Source of the DNA: an uncultured Alphaproteobacteria bacterium
GTDB taxonomy: Bacteria; Pseudomonadota; Alphaproteobacteria; Caulobacterales; Parvularculaceae
Assembly (NCBI GenBank): GCA_938003575.1
Contig: CALKYG010000471.1
Span: 1-8,099 of the forward strand
Direction: 5' to 3'
DNA: 8,099 nucleotides
Shown here: positions 6,121 through 8,099 of the stretch, piece by piece
Position numbering within the stretch: the first letter of the stretch is position 1
How the letters are laid out: each line of letters opens with the position of its first letter
Position numbers and translations under genes: made by a program
The notes under the pieces: model-generated
Databases searched by the model: none
The model's input: the letters and a program-made list of their open reading frames with translations, nothing else
Told to the model about the DNA's origin: nothing

Positions 6121-6135
6121 TCGGCGCCGCGCCGA
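6121..6135 (+). repeat. Short hairpin upstream of trkH
   Basis: TCGGCG-CCG-CGCCGA is a perfect 6-bp stem with a 3-base loop, 40 bases before the trkH start. On the plus strand it is followed by CCTTTTCC, too few T bases for a convincing terminator. It might be structure in the trkH leader. Role unknown, possibly chance. Confidence 0.25.
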
Positions 6136-6174
6136 CCTTTTCCGGAAGCGAGAAACGGCGTAGACGGCCAGCCC

Positions 6175-7617
6175 GTGATTGCTCTTACCCCAGTTTTCAG
6201 GGTCCTTGGCGCCTTTCTGATTGCATTTTCGGCGTTCATGCTGGTCCCGCTTCTCGTCGCCCCCGACCCGTTCCACCAGCCCGGAGCGGATTTCGTGCTT
6301 GCGGCGCTGGCGACGTCGTTCGCAGGTCTGGTGCTGATGGCGCTCAGCCCTGCGGCGGCCGTCTTCGAGCTCGATCGCCGGCAAGGCTTTCTGCTGACGG
6401 CGCTCGCCTGGACCGTTCTGCCCGGCTTCGGCGCCCTGCCGCTCGCGGCGCATGGTCTGTCATACACCGACGCGTATTTTGAAGCGGTGTCGGCGATGAC
6501 GACTACCGGTTCGACGGTGATGACCGGCCTCGACTCGACAGAGCCCGCCGTCCTGCTCTGGCGTTCGATGATGCAGGCGATCGGCGGCGTCGGCGTGATC
6601 GTGCTCGGGATCATCATGATGCCGTTCCTTCGCGTCGGCGGCATGCAGCTGTTTCACACGGAGAGCTCGGACACCTCCGAAAAGATCGTTGCGAAGGCGT
6701 TCGATCTGGCGGCATGGATTTTTGCGGTATTCGTTCTCCTCGTCGCGCTGTGCGCGGCCGCATACAGAGCGCTCGGCATGGATTGGTTCGACGCCGTCAA
6801 TCATTCGTTGACGACTGTTTCGACCGGCGGATTCTCGACGCACGACGCTTCATTTGGATACTATGAAAGCAAAGCCGTCCTGTGGGCGTCGACGGTTTTC
6901 ATGATCGCCGGCGCGTTGCCGTTCGTCGCGTATATCCGCTTCGCGCGCGGCAAGTTTCAGGCGTTCTTCACTGACATTCAGATGCGCGGCTTTCTAGCGT
7001 TTCTGGCGGGGGCCATTCTTCTGATCGCAATAACCAGAATGCGCGCCGGCGTGGAGCCGCATGAAGCGCTGGCGTCCTCGGCCTTCAATATCGTTTCGAT
7101 CACCACGACGACGGGTTTTGCGAGCGAGGATTATCAGTTGTGGGGACCATTCGCGATCGGCGTCTTCTTCATTCTGACTTTCATCGGCGGGTGTTCGGGT
7201 TCAACCGCCGGAGGCATAAAGATCTACCGGTTCCAGATTCTCGGGCGCCTCGCGATTGCGCATCTGACGCGCATCGTTTCGCCGAGCCGGATCCACCCGG
7301 TGCTCTATCATGACCGAAAAGTGGAGGACGACGTCGCATTCGCGATCCTGTCGTTCCTGGTCATGCTCCTGTTTTCCCTGATCGTCTCAACATTCCTTCT
7401 GTCGTGGCTCGGTGTCGATCTGTTGAGCGCGTTGACAGGGTCGGTGACTGCTTTGGCGAATGTGGGTCCCGGACTGGGCGAGGTGATCGGTCCCGCCGGC
7501 AATTTCCAGTCGCTTCCATCCGGTGCGAAATGGGTTCTTTCGTGCATGATGGTTCTCGGCCGCCTTGAATTCTTTACGGTTCTGGTGATCCTGACGCCCG
7601 CATTCTGGCGAAGCTGA
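6175..7617 (+). CDS. trkH: Trk-type potassium uptake channel subunit TrkH
   Basis: TrkH is the inner-membrane, ion-conducting subunit of the Trk potassium uptake system, gated by the cytosolic NAD/nucleotide-binding protein TrkA. The 480-residue protein shows the four pore-loop repeats with their filter segments: TTTGSTVMTGLD (109-120), TTVSTGGFSTHD (213-224), ITTTTGFASEDY (309-320) and ANVGPGLGE (428-436). The family block GGCSGSTAGGIKIYR (338-352), tied to gating, is intact. Many hydrophobic segments give the expected ten or so membrane passes. Length is normal. The start is a GTG at 6175 (MIALTPVFRVLG), the earliest start before the first membrane segment; no clear Shine-Dalgarno is seen, and the next candidate (ATG at 6238) would cut the first helix. 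trkA is not in the window. It lies between divergent rpsF and fabD, 70 bases before the latter. Confidence 0.95.
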   Translation: MIALTPVFRVLGAFLIAFSAFMLVPLLVAPDPFHQPGADFVLAALATSFAGLVLMALSPAAAVFELDRRQGFLLTALAWTVLPGFGALPLAAHGLSYTDAYFEAVSAMTTTGSTVMTGLDSTEPAVLLWRSMMQAIGGVGVIVLGIIMMPFLRVGGMQLFHTESSDTSEKIVAKAFDLAAWIFAVFVLLVALCAAAYRALGMDWFDAVNHSLTTVSTGGFSTHDASFGYYESKAVLWASTVFMIAGALPFVAYIRFARGKFQAFFTDIQMRGFLAFLAGAILLIAITRMRAGVEPHEALASSAFNIVSITTTTGFASEDYQLWGPFAIGVFFILTFIGGCSGSTAGGIKIYRFQILGRLAIAHLTRIVSPSRIHPVLYHDRKVEDDVAFAILSFLVMLLFSLIVSTFLLSWLGVDLLSALTGSVTALANVGPGLGEVIGPAGNFQSLPSGAKWVLSCMMVLGRLEFFTVLVILTPAFWRS

Positions 7618-7674
7618 CCGGCACGATTTGCCAGCCCCGACATGCTGGGCTAAGGGGCGGCCGATTTGAAAATC

Positions 7675-7680
7675 AGGGAG
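7675..7680 (+). promoter_or_regulatory. Ribosome binding site of fabD
   Basis: AGGGAG lies 7 bases before the ATG at 7688, a strong match at normal distance. It supports that start over the in-frame alternatives further in. Confidence 0.75.
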
Positions 7681-7687
7681 CGGCGCG

Positions 7688-8099
7688 ATGGCGCGATGCT
7701 TTGTTTTTCCCGGTCAGGGCAGCCAGACTGTCGGCATGGGCCTCGCTTTGGCCGAGGCGTTTCCGGCGGCGCGCGAAGTATTTGAAGAGGTCGACGACGC
7801 CGTCGGGCGCCGCCTTTCGAAACTCATGTGGGAGGGTCCGCCGGAGGAACTTAACCTGACGGCGAACACGCAGCCGGCGCTGATGGCGCATTCGATGGCG
7901 ATGATCCGGGTGCTGGAGAAGGAAACGGGGCTCGACATATCGGACAGCCGCTTCGTCGCCGGCCATTCGCTCGGCGAGTATTCGGCGCTTTGCGCCGCAA
8001 GGTCGATTTCATTGGCGGACACCGCCCGTCTGTTGCGCATCCGCGGGGAGGCGATGCAGGCGGCGGCGCCGGCGGGCGAGGGCGCCATGGCCGCGCTGA
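7688..8099 (+). CDS. fabD: Malonyl-CoA:ACP transacylase FabD, C-terminus cut by window edge
   Basis: FabD moves the malonyl group from CoA to acyl carrier protein, which starts each fatty acid elongation cycle in the cytoplasm. The visible 137 residues are a bit under half of a usual protein of about 310. They show the N-terminal oxyanion loop FPGQGSQ (6-12), TANTQPALMAHS (58-69) and the nucleophile elbow GHSLGEYSAL (92-101) with catalytic Ser94. The LADTARLLRIRGEAMQ block (109-124) contains Arg119, the likely malonate carboxylate-binding arginine of the family. Residue 105 is Arg in CAARSIS, where many relatives have Gly. fabG, acpP and fabF usually follow fabD and may lie beyond the edge. 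It is 70 bases after trkH, with its own strong ribosome binding site, and could share the trkH transcript or have its own promoter in that gap. Confidence 0.96.
   Translation, partial: MARCFVFPGQGSQTVGMGLALAEAFPAAREVFEEVDDAVGRRLSKLMWEGPPEELNLTANTQPALMAHSMAMIRVLEKETGLDISDSRFVAGHSLGEYSALCAARSISLADTARLLRIRGEAMQAAAPAGEGAMAAL

Noticed and set aside
7631..7648. CCAGC-N8-GCTGG inverted repeat between trkH and fabD as a terminator
   Set aside because: The stem is only 5 bp and no T-tract follows; it does not support termination.

Overview
This 8.1 kb window is chromosomal DNA, rich in G+C, from what looks like an alphaproteobacterium. Support for that is the order rpsF-rpsR-rplI-dnaB-alr, divergent from fabD; an acidic C-terminal tail on L9; GTG and ATG starts with GGAG-type ribosome binding sites; and protein sequences that read as alphaproteobacterial. 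I cannot name the genus. The content is mostly core housekeeping. I see no insertion sequence, tRNA, rRNA, CRISPR array, phage gene or defence gene.

Layout. Minus strand, read from right to left: a structured leader (about 5943-5987, possibly more), rpsF (S6), rpsR (S18), rplI (L9), a strong intrinsic terminator (4634-4664), dnaB (replicative helicase), alr (alanine racemase), then mlaE-like permease and mlaF-like ATPase genes. A partial gene for an exported NTF2/SnoaL-like protein follows and runs off the left edge. Plus strand, from the divergent region at 5939-6174: trkH (potassium channel subunit), then the start of fabD (malonyl-CoA:ACP transacylase), cut by the right edge.

How the genes work together. 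The three ribosomal protein genes form a tight operon with short gaps. dnaB, alr, mlaE and mlaF probably form a second unit, with gaps of 69, 4 and 1 bases. It joins replication, peptidoglycan precursor supply and outer-membrane lipid transport, which is a neighbourhood link rather than one pathway. trkH sits between rpsF and fabD, which in many alphaproteobacteria lie next to each other.

The most interesting signal is in the rpsF leader. Two nested perfect inverted repeats form a hairpin with a CCG in an asymmetric internal loop, and its outer stem covers part of the rpsF Shine-Dalgarno. This matches the known S6:S18 autoregulatory mRNA motif as I recall it, with a simple sequestration mechanism visible in the sequence. 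Second is the dnaB start: its ATG lies only 17 bases after the terminator's U-tract and has no Shine-Dalgarno, with a near-consensus DnaA box just upstream of the terminator. I did not find an obviously new multi-gene system.
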